The notes: generated from the sequence alone by a model not told the origin. Shown: positions 47,721 through 60,799, counted from the first letter of the stretch. The stretch is 64,000 nucleotides of DNA from Leucogyrophana mollusca (GCA_021014945.1 MU266339.1:62001-126000), one strand, 5' to 3'. A program made the numbers and translations.

Positions 47721-49266
47721 TTGGCATGGCAGGTTGCGGTCGTCACACATGCACCTTGGCTTGCCTGGTCGCCGCGATGCAATTGGCTCAATCGCTGGAG
47801 AATTTTTTTCTAGTTCGCTCGTTGTGCCTCGCCGTTGACGCTGGGGCTGTTGTAAGTGCTTGCCATTTCGGCGTAGGTGCGATTTGCGCAGCTGTATTAG
47901 TTGTATGTTCGGTGATTGTTGTCTGTCTCCAGCCAGTGTATACGGTTACAGCCAGTGTACTAGCCACTCCCATGCATGTCGTGTAGTGTATGATAAGATA
48001 GCGTCGTTGCTTGCATGAGTCCGTGGCGCCGACCCTAGAATGCAGTGTCCATATCTCCCGAATGAACTGGGAGCGTTTCATTACTATGCGCATGCATTCG
48101 CTTGCAAACGGTGGTTAGTTTGGCCGCGCGCAGGGCGGTCTGCGAATTTTCCGTGTCGGGATACCCCTTTGCGGTTGTCTCGCCCTTGTCTTGGGGGAGA
48201 CGATCGATCGTGGTGCACGCGTGCTGTTGGTTCAAACAAGAGTACCGGAGAACGCCGATTTTGGATTCACAGCGGGTTCCTGGCTTAGAGGCTCGAGGCT
48301 GCTCGAGGTTGCTGTATATTTTCGGGTTGCGCACAAACTAAGCTCTGTCATTAGAGCCCGCTTAGCGTGACGGGCGAAAAAAAGATACGTTGGCTTAGGA
48401 GAAGTGTTGCCATCGTGTCTCAGTAAGCCAATACCCCAAAGACGTGCTAATTTCCCCACAGCTTAGCTAGGGGCTTACGAAGCCTGATAAAGACACTCGG
48501 CTACTGAGTTGTATACGTGTGCTGACCGAGCCGGAAAGAACGATTCCTCGGTTGTACGTATTGTCTCAATATGACTCCACCTGAGCTTGTCACACATCCC
48601 GAAAGCTCGCAATGAAATTCGCAGCAACAAGTGGCGATTGGGCCTTGTTCTATTTGAGCTGTGAAGCGGCCAAATTATGGTGGCCAGTTATAGGTTGATG
48701 CGGCCAACTTCGAAGTTGGAGTGCTGTATCAATCAGAACCAGTGCATGCATTTGGCCTTGTGATGCCTTGTGGGATCGATGATAGATAGAGGGTTGGGGT
48801 TGAGGGATATGCCAGGGCCGTGGACGACGTGGAATCTGACAAAGTCGAAAGTCAGCAGAGGAAAGGGAAAGAAGGCTTGACTCGATTCTGCTGCGATTGT
48901 GTCAGAAATGCCGTGTCCATCGCAGCCGTTGGGAGCGAAAGACTACGCGGATATAGTCGGCATCAGGAACTGCGGGCGTCTGACTGTGCTGTGCCGGAGA
49001 CGCGCAGAAGATGCCGTTGAGATGCCGAGCCTAATTTAGTAATCGCATCTGGTCGTCTCAGTGTGACTCGGAGGAACGCTTCCCTGGTTCATTTCTAATG
49101 CCATATCCTTTTCAGACATACACCGATCCGGTTCCTTCTCCCCCCCGACCCTTTATATACCGTCCACATTCGCCGTCATGTTCTCCCTATCGTGCCCTCC
49201 CCGGTCTTACCTACCTGCCCACTTCCTCCTGTGCCCTTATCCACACAGCACCTTAACGGCAACATC
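47721..49266. other. Gene-free stretch (1.5 kb), includes cyclin promoter
   Basis: No coding or RNA gene was seen. A TATATA at 49154-49159 lies 108 bp before the cyclin ATG, next to a poly-pyrimidine tract. ORFs on both strands are short and lack domains. Confidence 0.5.
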
Positions 49267-50363
49267 ATGGTAGCCCTCATTCAGGACACGCCTTCGCCTA
49301 TACATAAAGCGAGCCTCGTAGACCCTGCTCTGCACTCTCCTGCACTCATGGAGCTTTTGGAAGTAAAGATGTCTCGCCCCCTTATCGGTAAGTTCATGCA
49401 TCCAATATCATGTTGTCGTATCTCACCTGTCATTTTAGAGTATGTCGTCGACTGCGTTGTTGATACCGTCGACTACGCAATAGGGCGTCCTTCGTCCTCT
49501 CACCGCGGTCGCACTCTCTCGCGCCGCCCAGAACACGCAGCGTTCACGACTTTTGTCACAAACGTCCTCACACGCGCAGAAGTAACCGTGCCCACAGTCT
49601 TGGTCTCTCTTGCCTACATTGACAGAGCCAAGCCCCACCTCCAAATCGCTCTCGAAGAGTGGGCGTGCGAGCGCGTCTTTCTCGGCGCCGTAATGGTAGC
49701 GAGCAAGGTACGATACATTGTATTCCCATGTCATTGATCTCCTGACTGACGGACCCTTTCTAGTACCTAAATGATTCGACGCTAAAGAACGTCCACTGGG
49801 CGCTCTGCACAGGCGTCTTCGGCAAGCGAGATGTGGGCCGCATCGAACGCGAGTTCCTTGACGTGCTTGATTTCGAGCTTTCCGTGACGGAGGATGATCT
49901 GTTGAGCCATCACGACAGTCTATCTGCAGTGGCTCTCCCATCACACAACTACCGTCGCTCCTCACCTCACCACCGCCACTCACACACTCACGCCCGCACT
50001 CACTCCCAATACGACCAGACAAGTCACGCTACTTGTCCCGGCCTGGACCCCTCGAGTCCCAAGTCTTCCTCTTCTTCGAGTTCTCCTCTACCACGCACCC
50101 CTGAGAATATTGCCGAGCCTACATTCGCACCTCATCCCAAGTCTCATCACGAGCACCTGAAGATTGCTGTGCCATCAGATCCTGTCCATGTACATCCACC
50201 GAAAAAGTCGCAGTATGTCCCATCCACGATGGAGATACTCCGAGCTTTCCCTCTTCCGGTTCCCCAACCCCAACCAAAGCAATCTGCGCCTTCGCACAAG
50301 CCACACAATCGCTATTCGCATTTCTCTTTCTCAAGTCAACCAATGACGCAGGTCGCTGCCTAG
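49267..50363 (+). CDS. PHO85-type (PCL/Pho80-like) cyclin
   Basis: Three exons: 49267-49387, 49439-49707, 49764-50363; 329 aa. The start at 49267 (MVALIQDTPSPIHKASLVDP) is the first in-frame ATG; the frame above it has only GTG. The cyclin N-domain spans about residues 35-175 (IEYVVDCVVDTVDYAIG, FVTNVLTRAEVTVPTVLVSL, YIDRAKPHLQ, ACERVFLGAVMVASKYLND, WALCTGVFGKRDVGRIEREF, LDVLDFELSV). This is the single-box cyclin of the PCL class that partners PHO85/CDK5-type kinases in nutrient and polarity control. A His/Ser/Pro-rich tail of 150 residues is probably disordered. Confidence 0.9.
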
Positions 50364-51912
50364 TTTTGTCTGCGGCTCTCATCTTTATCTTCGATGCTCT
50401 GTCCTCTCCTTCATCTAAATTTATTGTGGGTGTCCCTATATTTTTGACACTATCCCACATCATCCAAAGCTTCCTTGCTCAAAATCCCCGTCTTCGTACA
50501 TATCCAACCCGCACATACCTAATTCGTAGCCAGTACTCCACCACTCTGCTTATTGCATGCAATCGAATCAAAGAGAAACATTCAAACATATTCTGCTGTG
50601 TGAACCCAGCCAACCAAGGCAGTGAGGCTCCAACAAAGAGTTATTCCACGCAAAGTATCGCAGTCCCAGCAATGACACGTCTTGACACGCACATTCCAGA
50701 AGTACCACAAGATCGGGTTTCCACAGTCACTACGTACGCTGCGTAAGAAAATTGGCTCGGCCTCGTATCGGATGGCGTGTCCTCTGCGTCAGCGCCGGCA
50801 CAAAAGATTCCCGCAAGATCCGGCATCCCTTGACTGCAACCATATGCCGTCGGATCGTATTTCCGCAACGCAACACGCTTCCAGTCACCTCAGCCGAGGC
50901 GCAGTCGAAGTTGTCACGGTGACTCATCCCGGCTCTCCTCATGCCAATCGCCCGTGCATCCGATCTGCTCATCCGCTGACATCGCCATTGGACACGCAAG
51001 CGGAAAAGCCTCGCCTCATTCATGCTGACTCACCACGTCCCAAAATGGCGATGTTCATTGTTTGGCAAAGCCCTTGGAACCAAACAACCGCTTCCTTCGC
51101 TGGCGTATTTCCCGAATTCCTGACAAGTCGGGAATCTCACGCTCGGGTCCACTTACATACGTACATACAGACGTCGTCGAAAGGAATGTGCCGTGTATGA
51201 ACGTGCGCGTGATGGGGCACAGCGTTGGGTACGGAATTGATAAACGCGCGTTTGTCAGATTTGCTGTGATTGATAGACGAATCGAAGAAACACTGGGCGC
51301 TCTGGGTGCAAAAGGATTCTTTGCATCCGAAACCAGCGACAATCTGATGAACGCCGTGCATTCAATCCACGGATGATTTGGCTTGTGGGGTCGTGAGGAC
51401 CCTTGGCGTGCTTCTGCCTTACGTCTCAACCGGGAACTCCTCTGGATGCCGCACGCGCTGGCGACCTCAGCCACGTCTTCCTCTCACCAGACTGAGGGAG
51501 CAATTAATTGTCATGGTGAATATACTGTTAGTTCGTCTCCATCTCGTCGCGCCCGGGGTTTTGCTGCTCCCGTGGATACTCAGGTTGCCTATGCAATCGG
51601 TGCTTCCCATGGCCCCAGGATTATGCCATGGACACTGTGGAGACTTCGAGACACACGGCACTGCCCTACGCCGCTTCTCCTAGCTGATGCAGACGTCACA
51701 GCTCGCGAATCACCCTAGGGCTGTTCTATCATAGGGTCCAACCAAGTAAATGACGCAGGTTCGCCGCTCACGCACTGTGACCGTGCGCATGCTATCCACT
51801 TCCACTGACACCTTCGATAGTCAATAATTTAGGGCACCCGCACGGCTACAGCCCACATTTAAAGTAATGATGTGTTACAAGTGTATCAAATACAAATTTG
51901 TTCCATGCAATG
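50364..51912. other. Gene-free stretch with one hairpin-repeat copy
   Basis: 1.55 kb between the cyclin and RING genes, which converge here. One hairpin-repeat copy lies at 51058-51087. ORFs on both strands are fragmentary and lack domains. Confidence 0.5.
51058..51087. repeat. Dispersed hairpin repeat, copy 3
   Basis: Arms TTGTTTGG / CCAAACAA around a 14-nt loop (CAAAGCCCTTGGAA), followed by CCGC. CCAAAATGG lies at 51040. Confidence 0.75.
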
Positions 51913-54319
51913 CTAAGGAATGAAGATCTTGGAGTAGCCCTCCACGCTGCATAACAGGGGTCAAACTCAAGATCGCGAGTTACATAACGAAACGACACTA
52001 ACTTTCGGCGACAACATGGGCATGCGTGCTTGGATGCCGGGGCGCGCGAGGCGAGGTTCTCGCGACAGTCGTCGCACAATGCGAGGCAGCTGCATGGCAC
52101 ACAAACGGTGAGAGACATCGAGAGACAAAGAAAATCTACGCACCGGCATGGCCAACAGATGATCTGGCGAGGCTCGACAGTGCAGATCACACAATTGCGT
52201 CTAGCCTCTCCGACTCCATCGTCTAGCCCAGATCGCTCCGAAAGTGGAGGTGGAGGCCGTCTATTCGTCATGATATCCGTCCAGTCTTCATTGTCCAGAG
52301 ACTGCGCGGCAGTATCGGAAACGAGCCTTTGGAAGCGGCGCCTTGTAAGTGGCGAGGACGAGCTATCAGCCATGTGCGCTAGCAACAGGGAGGCGGACGT
52401 CGAGGTGGAAACCGCAGACGAGAGATCGGCATACAGGCCGACAGTCTCGTTCTGGTCTTCTGGGAAATAGTCCTCTTCCGGGTTCTCGGACGTGGTCGAA
52501 GGCGTACTGATGGAGCCCCTGCGCGACCGCCGTGAGGGCTCGAAATCGTCGTCCTCGTCGTCGCTCACTTGCTCTCCCCGAATGAACCTCTCGTATACAT
52601 CTTCGTCCTCCTTCTCGTCCTCGGCAACTTCTACCTCTACAACTTCGTTCTTCTCCTGGACGCGTGGGCGCTGGTAGCTGCGGCGCCTACCACAAACAAT
52701 ATCCCAAGACAGGCGTAGCCAGCTCCTCAAGCATCGGACGGCGCCCACCCCGAACCTCGCTAGCTCCTTATACCACGCCATGTCAATCCAGAGATCGCCC
52801 TCGCTCGTGATAGCTTTCACGCTCTTGATTTCATTCGCGAACCCCCTCTTTGTCTTCCTCTGCTTACCATTAGCCTCTACCATCGGCGATATGGAAGTCA
52901 CCCCAAACCGGTTCATCTCCACTGTCCCGAACTCAACATGGGATGCGAGGGCAGGGGGGGAGAAGGCGGCCACGACACCTACCTCATTCCCCAACCCCGC
53001 AACGCTGGAAGCCTCTAAGCTAGCGGTACCCATGCGCAGCACTGCGACAGAGAAGTCTTCGTCCCACTTCGGCAGTAATGTAGCCTGGTGGCCGAAGAGC
53101 GGGCGCGTGACCGAGCCCTCTGTCACGACTTGGGTCAGGATGTTGAGGAAGATGGCGAGCAATGTTATGCCGACCAGTATCGACTCGAAGAGGCATGGCA
53201 TGTAGTTGAGCAGCGGGTAAGACGAGTCTGAAAACCATAGAACTGCGTGGAAATGCAATAGCCCCAGTATGCCTACAAGTGCGGATGGAATGAATCGGTG
53301 GTTTGACCAGCGCTGCTTAATCCCCATCAGGTGGATCAATGTAAGCTACAATGCGGACGTGTCTTAGATGTGGGGTGGTTCATGAAAGTGAACAACGTAC
53401 CTGAAGTAAGGGGAGGATAATAGTCAGGACGACGTGTTTATCCGGCCGAGACTTGGAATCCTCCAACTTATGTTCGTGCGTCATAGGTGAAGAGTATATG
53501 TGTAGGAGAAATGCGTAGCCGAACTGGACAAAAGTCAGTCACGGACTGTGAAAACAAAAGTTGTGGAATCCTACGAGATTGAATGGTGAGGCATTGTTGT
53601 TCCCACCTTCTAATCCACGAGTGAGGGCCTCCACACACAGGGCACCACATACAGCGCAAAAGGTAGACCAGCAAAGGTCTTGCATCTCCTTCTGTGCGGC
53701 CCATTGGCCAACAGCCTGCAACCAAGGAAATTCCCATGGCGGAAATCGGTCGGAGGTCTGTGCAAGGGTGACAGTCCATACAAAAAGTGCCTTGCAAACG
53801 AAGTACAACGACGGTAAACGCAAGACAAAGCGAGACAAACTAGATGAGAAGTTAATGGGGAACACCGAGTGATACATCATGTAGATGAATGGGCGCCGGC
53901 GTGGAATGCGAGTAAAGCGACTGAATGGATGGCGAGGTGGAACAGCGATGTTTTGGATACGATGCAACAGAATAGCCTAGGGGCGCGTTCAGTCGGGCGG
54001 GACTGATGCCGTACGAGCGACTCACCATTACAATCAAACCAACGATATATCCAGAGGTCAGGAAAGCCCATGGGCCCGGGAGGGGCGCGAAAGCCGGCGG
54101 AGGAAGCGACCGATATATCAGGGCGCCAGTGGAGTCCAGCTCTTGCCTCCGCATGGCGTCAAAGGGCGAGTTAGACTCTTGGTTCAGAAATGCATCTATT
54201 TTGCGCATCCGAGCCAGAAGACGGGCGGGGAAGGTCAACATCGACCCGAGCTTGAACTTGGAGGTGATGCCTCCCAACCCGATGAATCCACTACCTTCGG
54301 CTGTGACGTTTGACCCCAT
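51913..54319 (-). CDS. Asi1/Asi3-like multi-pass RING E3 ubiquitin ligase
   Basis: Six exons: 54026-54319, 53575-53976, 53401-53523, 52144-53345, 52003-52089, 51913-51946; 713 aa. Several membrane segments occupy the first 350 residues (FLTSGYIVGLIVMAILL, FVLRLPSLYFVCKALFVWTV, FGYAFLLHIY, VVLTIILPLLQLTLIHLMG, FIPSALVGILGLLHFHAVLW, LFESILVGITLLAIFLNILT). An acidic linker follows. A RING-like finger sits at the extreme C-terminus: CVICTVEPRQIICWPCRC, LALCDDCRENLASR, KHACPCCRR, then NVEGYSKIFIP. In yeast the Asi proteins form an inner-nuclear-membrane degradation complex. The last two introns were placed by that conserved ending. It is divergent from PGS1 (281 bp between ATGs). Confidence 0.9.
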
Positions 54320-54600
54320 GGCCACGATCCCAGCGAATATTCGGTGGAATCAGACTGCGAACAGCCAACTGAACCTGAAACAGAATAAAGCAGAGTGTAA
54401 AGCGCGTGTGTTGCTGGATGGATTGCAGCCAGTCCTACGTGATGACCGACTCTGCAGTGCCAGCCGGCAATGGCCATCCACCAAACAGCAGCCAGAGATT
54501 ATGCGATGCTTAGTCAGCAAGCGACCCTGAACATGTCGACATTCCACCAAATGCACAATGGACTTGCGCTCGTGAAAGTTGAAACCGAGCAGGTTATTTA

Positions 54601-56398
54601 ATGCTTGCTGCTGTCCAGTCGACCGCGCGCAGGTGGGTTCTATCAGCAAAGCCATTCATCAAGGCTTTTTCGACGACGAGATGTCCTCGTAGCATCTCCA
54701 CAGCTCATTTGGACCCCTCCATACGCGATTTCGCGTCTTCATTGGCTCTGCAGCAGCCGTGCTTCGCATTATCCTCGAAAAGTGTACATGTACTCTCAGA
54801 GCCCACTGAATTCTATCAGAATTTGCTGGTAGGCACCCCTATGACACTCGCACCATGAACTGTACTTACCGCGGGGACACAGAAATTAATCAAACGTGCA
54901 CGTCGCAGGATATTCCTGTCCTCCTTGTACATCGGGTCCTCGGAGAAGGAGCTCGTCAGTATTGCCACTCTTCTTTGATACGCGTGACTCACCAAGTTCC
55001 AGATAGATGCTCTCGATATCTCATTGCGCAACAATCCTGAGCTACACGTCTACCTGACCCTCGACTACAACCGGTCGACGCGGCCAGGACCTTCCTCTCC
55101 TGTGCTTGGCCTTCTCCCTCTTCTACGCAACCACGGGAACAGAGTCCACATATCCCTCTTTCGTAGTCCGAAGCTCAATGGAGTCATGGCAAAGGTTGTT
55201 CCGCCACGATTCAATGAAGGCTGGGGGACTTGGCATGCTAAAATCTATGGATCTGATGACGAAGTAATGATCAGCGGGTGAGTCTGCATGGCTCCTTTCA
55301 GGACTAGCGGATGAAAGTTGAGCGTCTCTGACAGAGCTAACCTCAACGAGTCCTACTTCACGAATAGACAGGACCGATACGTACATTTCAAGGCGCAACC
55401 TAATCTCGCAGAATACTGCTTTTCCTTCTTGAAGACAATATCTGGTTTCTCGTACCAACTTCTTTTGCCACCAGGCTCAGACTCCTATGTTCTTCACTGG
55501 CCGGATTCCTCCACTGAGCCGTGGAAGATCCAGGCAACAGCGGAGAAGTCATTGTCACGCTTTCAGACCTCTAGTCTGCTATCGACTATATCTTCCAATG
55601 GCCTCGAGAAGGATATAGACCAAGACGTCTTGATAATGCCTGTGATCCAAGCTGGGCAGCTTAATATACGAGAGGAAGAACGTACGCTAAAACTGCTATT
55701 TGATCATCTCACATCACGCGAATGCCAGCCCAACTTCAACCTGGTGATGGATTTGACGAGCGGATACTTTGGACTATACAAGCCGTATCAGGACATGGTC
55801 CTCAAATCGACTTTTGGCTGCGGTATCATCGCAGCAAGCCCAAAGGTACGCTTCCGTCATCCGTGGTTTGTCCCCTTGTCGACCGTTGGCACAATACCCA
55901 GGCGAACGGTTTCTACGGTTCTCGCGGAATTTCGGGGCTCATTCCTGAAGGGTATACTCTTCTAGAGCAGCGCTTTATGAGAGCGGTGAAAGCAGCCAGC
56001 AGAGAGTCGCGAAGCGATGGGCCAGTCACGAACGGGGTCCAGCTCAAAGAGTGGGAAAGAGACGGTTGGACATATCACGCCAAAGGTAAGTCGGGACTCC
56101 ATCAGATGTTCATGTCCTGGTTCGCTGACGCACTCTCCATGTAGGCATCTGGCTTTCACCAAGTCCGGGCGCACATCCCGTGCTCACACTGTTCGGGTCC
56201 ACGAACCTTAACTCGCGCTCGGCACATCTCGACACAGAGCTGTCGTTTGTGATGATGACGTCGTCGGACTCCTTGCGGAAAAGGTTGCATGAGGAAGTGC
56301 AGGGCTTGAGGCGATGGGCGGCGCCATGGAGAGGGGCCGAAAGGCGAGTACGCTTGAGGACGAAAGCTATTGTGGGTGTTGTGGGAGGGATGCTCTGA
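54601..56398 (+). CDS. pgs1: Mitochondrial phosphatidylglycerophosphate synthase
   Basis: Six exons: 54601-54828, 54883-54954, 55003-55277, 55335-55845, 55902-56085, 56145-56398; 507 aa. The enzyme transfers phosphatidyl from CDP-diacylglycerol to glycerol-3-phosphate, the committed step to cardiolipin, at the inner mitochondrial membrane. The N-terminus (MLAAVQSTARRWVLSAKPF) is a good basic presequence. Both HKD phospholipase-D-type motifs are present: HAKIYGSDDEVMISGANLN near residue 175, and HAKGIWLS ... LFGSTNLNSRS near 420-450. The blocks between them (NRARRRIFLSSLYIGSSEKE, HVYLTLDYNRSTRPG, NGFYGSRGISGLIPEGYT) are family-typical. It converges with DTD1, with 144 bp between stops. Confidence 0.95.
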
Positions 56399-56542
56399 TC
56401 GACGCGCGCGCAGACGCCAGTGTTCTTTGTTGATATCCATAGTAATCTACTCCTCATAATATACGACACAATCTCCTGCTCTGCCCAGTCTCGCGTCAAG
56501 ACGAATACTTACAAGACGAGAGTATATTGATAACCCAAGATG

Positions 56543-57466
56543 TTAGGACCCTTTAGGAGAGGTAACGCTCGCGGGTTCTGATGGGACGGGAGGTGTTTTC
56601 GAGCCCTTCGTAGACTTCTTTACTTTTTCTATGGAGGTGCTGCTTGTGCTCGCAGGAGAGATGTACTCGAACTTTCGAGTATCTAGCGTGAATGTGACGG
56701 GGCCCTGGCAGTAAACCGAGCTCAGTGCATGCTGCCGTTGGCCGTTAACATGATCTACCTCGTTTGTCAAGCTCACATTCATCATGGCGCCGAATTGACC
56801 ATCTGCTCATGTCAGAAAATGTCCCGAATGACTTGTTACCGTCCAGCCTCACCTTGAATCCTGTCAGGAACGTAAAGTTGGCGCATCTTTTCTAAGAAGA
56901 CTGCGTACAGCTGTCGAGAGGACTCTGTAGCCTGTGCATGGAGCAATCGGTCTCGGATGCAGAGGGCGAGGAAGAAAAGCGAGTACTGACCATCGCACGG
57001 TGAAAATCAGGTTTACTACCCTTCGTCGTGTTGGCCATGAGCGTGAATTGGGATACGCAAAGGATCTCCCCGCCAATGTCCTTTACGCTGGCCTTCCACA
57101 TCGCATCACTCGCATCGGAGAAGACGCGTAAAGACAAGCTAGGTGTACGATGCACATGATCATGTAGCGAGGGATCGACTATTTAAACACTCACATCTTG
57201 TTCGACAGGCTCTCTACGTCGGAAACGGTATCGTCTACCCTATCAAGGGCCAGTCGTAGGTGCATGGATGGAAGGATCCATCGAGAGTGGACGTACCAGT
57301 GCCGATTCCGACCAGCACCATGAGGCCTCGAGATATCTTCGAGATAACTTGTTCATCGACTGCCATTACGAACACGTTCAGCTGGGCTGAAGCATTGGAC
57401 TGACATGCTTGTACGGAACATACCAGATACTGATGCAGATGCGACACGCTGGATGACAGCCCGCAT
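56543..57466 (-). CDS. dtd1: D-aminoacyl-tRNA deacylase
   Basis: Seven exons: 57424-57466, 57297-57359, 57195-57234, 56991-57138, 56853-56931, 56759-56802, 56543-56704; 192 aa. The enzyme hydrolyses D-amino acids (and glycine mis-attached to tRNA-Ala) from tRNA, a proofreading step. The family start is MRAVIQRVASASVSVDEQV, then GLMVLVGIGTDDT, and the catalytic motifs CVSQFTLMA and NEGPVTFTLD. The last motif only appears if a 54-nt in-frame intron (56705-56758) is removed. Left in, it would insert 18 residues between NE and GPVT. A Ser/Lys/Pro tail of about 40 residues extends beyond the bacterial-type domain. Confidence 0.94.
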
Positions 57467-58381
57467 TTTCTGTGCACTTGTCCGAGTAAGAAATATGGTC
57501 AGGCACTTTTTGGTCCCAAGGACAGGTGCCACAAATCAACCGCAAATCAACAATAACCTCCGCGATATCTTCAACTACAGACATAGATGTTCGTTTGCAT
57601 TGAAGTAGTCTCCTCTCTTCGCGACCACCAACTCTTCAGTCAGCAATACGCCGTGGCTTGTTTCCTCCTTTGAATCCTGATCATGAGGGCGTACAGAGTC
57701 AAGCAACGAGCACTGGGAACGAATTTTGCGGTGACACCGCAAATCAGACCTCCGTCGCTGGCATGTGCTCCGCCTTCGTTCGCAATTTTACTATGTGCTT
57801 GCCGCATTTTCTGTTGTGGTTCACCTGACTTTGCACCAAGCTGTTCCAGTTCGTGCCACACATTGCATCATCAGCGTATTTGTTCAGAGAACTATGCCTA
57901 TATTGCAGACGTCCCCCACGAGTTTCCTGCGACCCACTGCCTCTCCCGGGTCGGCTTCCACGGACCAAGTCCTTCGAAATAAATGGTTTTAGGCCATCTC
58001 CTCTGCACTCTGATGACCCTTTACCTAACAGTCCCTGACATACCTACATGAAACTGGGCACCCTGATCTGCGTCTGATATACTGATCGCTGATACCTATA
58101 CGAACGGATTCGCGCGCTTGACAGCTGCGCGTTTCATTTTCCCCGCCTTCGCCCTCCTATCAGATCGCGCCATGGCTGCTAAAAGAAGATACATCCATTT
58201 CAATGATTCTGTCGACACTTGGAAGGAGCATTCTCACGTTCCGCATCTCAGGAGAGATCCTGAGTGCTCGGACTCTTGTGCAGCGCTGCACCGGCCCGTC
58301 CCATTAATATGGATCATGCGGGCGTATATAACGAGGGCGGCGAAACCTGAGAGTTGGCGTTGTTAATTTTGTCCTCTCTCA
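57467..58381. other. Divergent intergenic region between DTD1 and MetX-like genes
   Basis: 915 bp of promoter-type DNA without a supported gene. Short ORFs (for example from ATG 57683 and ATG 58171) lack domains; the latter could be an upstream ORF in the leader of the MetX-like gene. Confidence 0.5.
58325..58331 (+). promoter_or_regulatory. TATA box of the MetX-like gene
   Basis: TATATAA lies 51 bp upstream of the start codon. Confidence 0.5.
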
Positions 58382-59988
58382 ATGTCTTCGCAGGCTGGAA
58401 TCAAGTATTACCATCATGGCAGGTTCAAAGTGGCAGGTGGGGTGCTTCCTGACGCCGTCACTGCCTACGAGACGTTCGGTGATCCCAGAAACCCGTGCAT
58501 CGTGTACCCAACCGCCTATGGGCATAAGTTAAGTCTTGGGGGTGAGTTTATCGCTAGTTGTTTCTTGACACGCGAGTCCGAATCTATTTCTCACAGGTCA
58601 AGCCAACATTGTCGGGACGGGGAAAGTGTGTCAAACACACGAATCGTGACGCTCACGTGTTGAGAATGGCCCACGTTCTAGGTTCTGGACCCAGAGAAAT
58701 ATTTCATAGTTACATTTGCGCTATTCTGTAACGGAGAGGTAAGCATTCAATCGCACAGGACGCTTGACTGAAGTTATTCTAATTGTATTTGTTTAGTCTT
58801 CCTCGCCTTCCAATACGGTATTGGAGTTCACTCCTCCCTACGTGTATTATATCACTGATATCTGGTTTTCGCAGCCTGTACCATACAACGGGCCATATTT
58901 TCCTTACGTCTCCTACGCGGATAACATGTACGAATAACATCTCTCTCGCTTGGATAACACCCTCATCGCAACGTCCCAGTCGCGCCCAACATGCCGTGCT
59001 GACGAAAGAGCTAGGAGTGTCAAAAGTATACAGTGTAGTTGGGATTTCGATGGGTGGCCAACAAGTAAGTGGTATTTTATGGCGGGAGGTATAAATGACA
59101 ATGCGACCTCTCCTCAAGGCGTATCACTGGGCTGTAGTATTCCCTGACTTCGTCGAGAAGATCGTAGTGATCACCTCATCAGCTCGAACTAGCCCGCATA
59201 ACCAATGGTTAGAATGACACTCGTCCCGGAACTTTTGCCACGCTGATCTGTTTGTCTTTAGCTTCCTTGAAGGCCCAAAGAGTGCCATGCTCGCTTCCAA
59301 AGATTTCGACGGAGGACACTACACCTCAAAGCCTCAACACGGCATGCGAGCCTTTGGACGAGTGCTACTCCCCTGGGTGTTCAGTCAAACTGTGAGAGAC
59401 TAATGCCTAGTTTCTCTTCCATACACTAACACGTCATGGAACTGAAGTGGTTCAGGGAGCATAGCTACCTGTTCGACGGAGAGTGAGTGATCCTTCCTGC
59501 GCTTGTTGCTTGAGTACTAGACAATCCCTTTTAGATATAGTGACCTCCATAGTTTCATCCGTGGAAACGGAGAAACTCCTTGGCTTGAAAACTGGGACGC
59601 CAATGACATGATTGCTCTGCTGAACACATGGCAAACTGGCGATATCTCCCAAGTGCGCGACGGTGGTGACTATGAGAAAGCGCTGCGAAGCATTAAAGCG
59701 CAAGCTCTCCTCTTGCCATCAAACACAGACCTCATGTTTGCTGTCAGTTTCTATTTTGTTCTGTAGCAAATGCACTGACGCGCCCACACAGCCCGAGGAC
59801 AGCGAGATAGAGATGACTTATCTGCAGAATGCGAAGCTTGTCCTCATCGACACTACTTGGGGCCATAATGGTGAGTCATGGGCATGTTTTTTTTAGTTGG
59901 GGCGACTTGCTAAATGGACACAGTTGGCTATGGTGCCCCTGCGGACCTCGATTTCGTGTCCGCCCAAATCAAGGACTTTTTATATTGA
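58382..59988 (+). CDS. MetX-like alpha/beta-hydrolase (homoserine O-acetyltransferase family)
   Basis: Twelve exons: 58382-58541, 58597-58625, 58682-58738, 58797-58817, 58875-58927, 58980-59064, 59119-59207, 59262-59391, 59448-59482, 59535-59742, 59792-59870, 59924-59988; 336 aa. Family blocks are AVTAYETFGDP, the nucleophile elbow VVGISMGGQQAYHWA (Ser in G-I-S-M-G), the Asp loop LLPSNTDLMFAPEDSEIE, and the His in IDTTWGHNVGYG. This fungal subgroup is close to homoserine/deacetylcephalosporin-C acetyltransferases, but many members have no proven acetyl-CoA use. The true substrate cannot be told from sequence. It is shorter than bona fide MET2 enzymes, so a role in methionine synthesis is not assumed. 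No targeting signal is seen. Confidence 0.9.
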
Positions 59989-60799
59989 TGGACAATTACT
60001 ACCATAGAAGAAACTAGGTCTTCGTAGGCCATGAATTGTCTGATCAAATTTTGCAATACTAAGGAGAGCCTACATTGTCCATCTAACCGCGCCGACGAAG
60101 CGCGTATTCCGATTGATGGTGGACTCGCTCCCTTCATCTGTGTTAATAGGCAAGCTGCTCAGCGGTTCTTCTACCTCGAAAGTCTGACGCTAAGCAGGCC
60201 TGATGCTTAGGCGTACCTAACATAAGCGCTACCTGGTGATGCACATTTGAGCGCTTAGTGCCAATGCACCTGTGAGCCTCGAGGTGCTCCTTGATGTCTG
60301 CCCTGCGGAGCATTATCTTTGAGTGAAAGTCGACCTGTTCGAAGGTGCCATGTGCTCTACGTTAAGAGTGTGGATATGCTATCAAAGGCCCCACCGTATT
60401 CCCCAGCCTTGGATCGCCAGCAGCAATCTCGAGTCTATTCCCACATAATGCAGACACCTGAAATCAAGTAAAACCGCTGCAAGAATGCGTGACGGCAGAG
60501 CTTTGCGACGTCGTCGTCGACCTGGAGGATCGGGAATGTTGAAGGTCGGTGCGCGGCTCAGTGTCAGCAGTAAATAGAGTTGAAAATAGCGATGGATCAT
60601 CTGGGAGACGATGAATATTAAACAAAGGGCTACCGGAATTGAATGCATGGGGTCAATTTGGGCGCTCGGCACCGAGCTCAATTACCCAAGCGAAAGGGGT
60701 GGGGGATGCAATATAAACGAGAATCTCGTTCCGCTACAGTATGCCTCGAGCAACTTGGCATGCCACTTGATATTTGTGAGCGTGGAGATATCTCCAATT
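59989..60799. other. Gene-free stretch (811 bp)
   Basis: Separates two converging genes. ORFs lack domains; nothing else was seen. Confidence 0.5.

Noticed and set aside
52780..53205. 141-codon plus-strand ORF
   Set aside because: Lies opposite the large exon of the Asi1-like gene, whose frame is supported by membrane helices and the RING finger.
57683..57982. 99-codon ORF between DTD1 and the MetX-like gene
   Set aside because: Cys/Pro/Ser-rich composition without a domain; overlapped by ORFs in two other frames.
58171..58366. Short ORF just before the MetX-like gene
   Set aside because: It overlaps the probable TATA box at 58325, so it is unlikely to be in the main mRNA. A uORF role cannot be shown from sequence.
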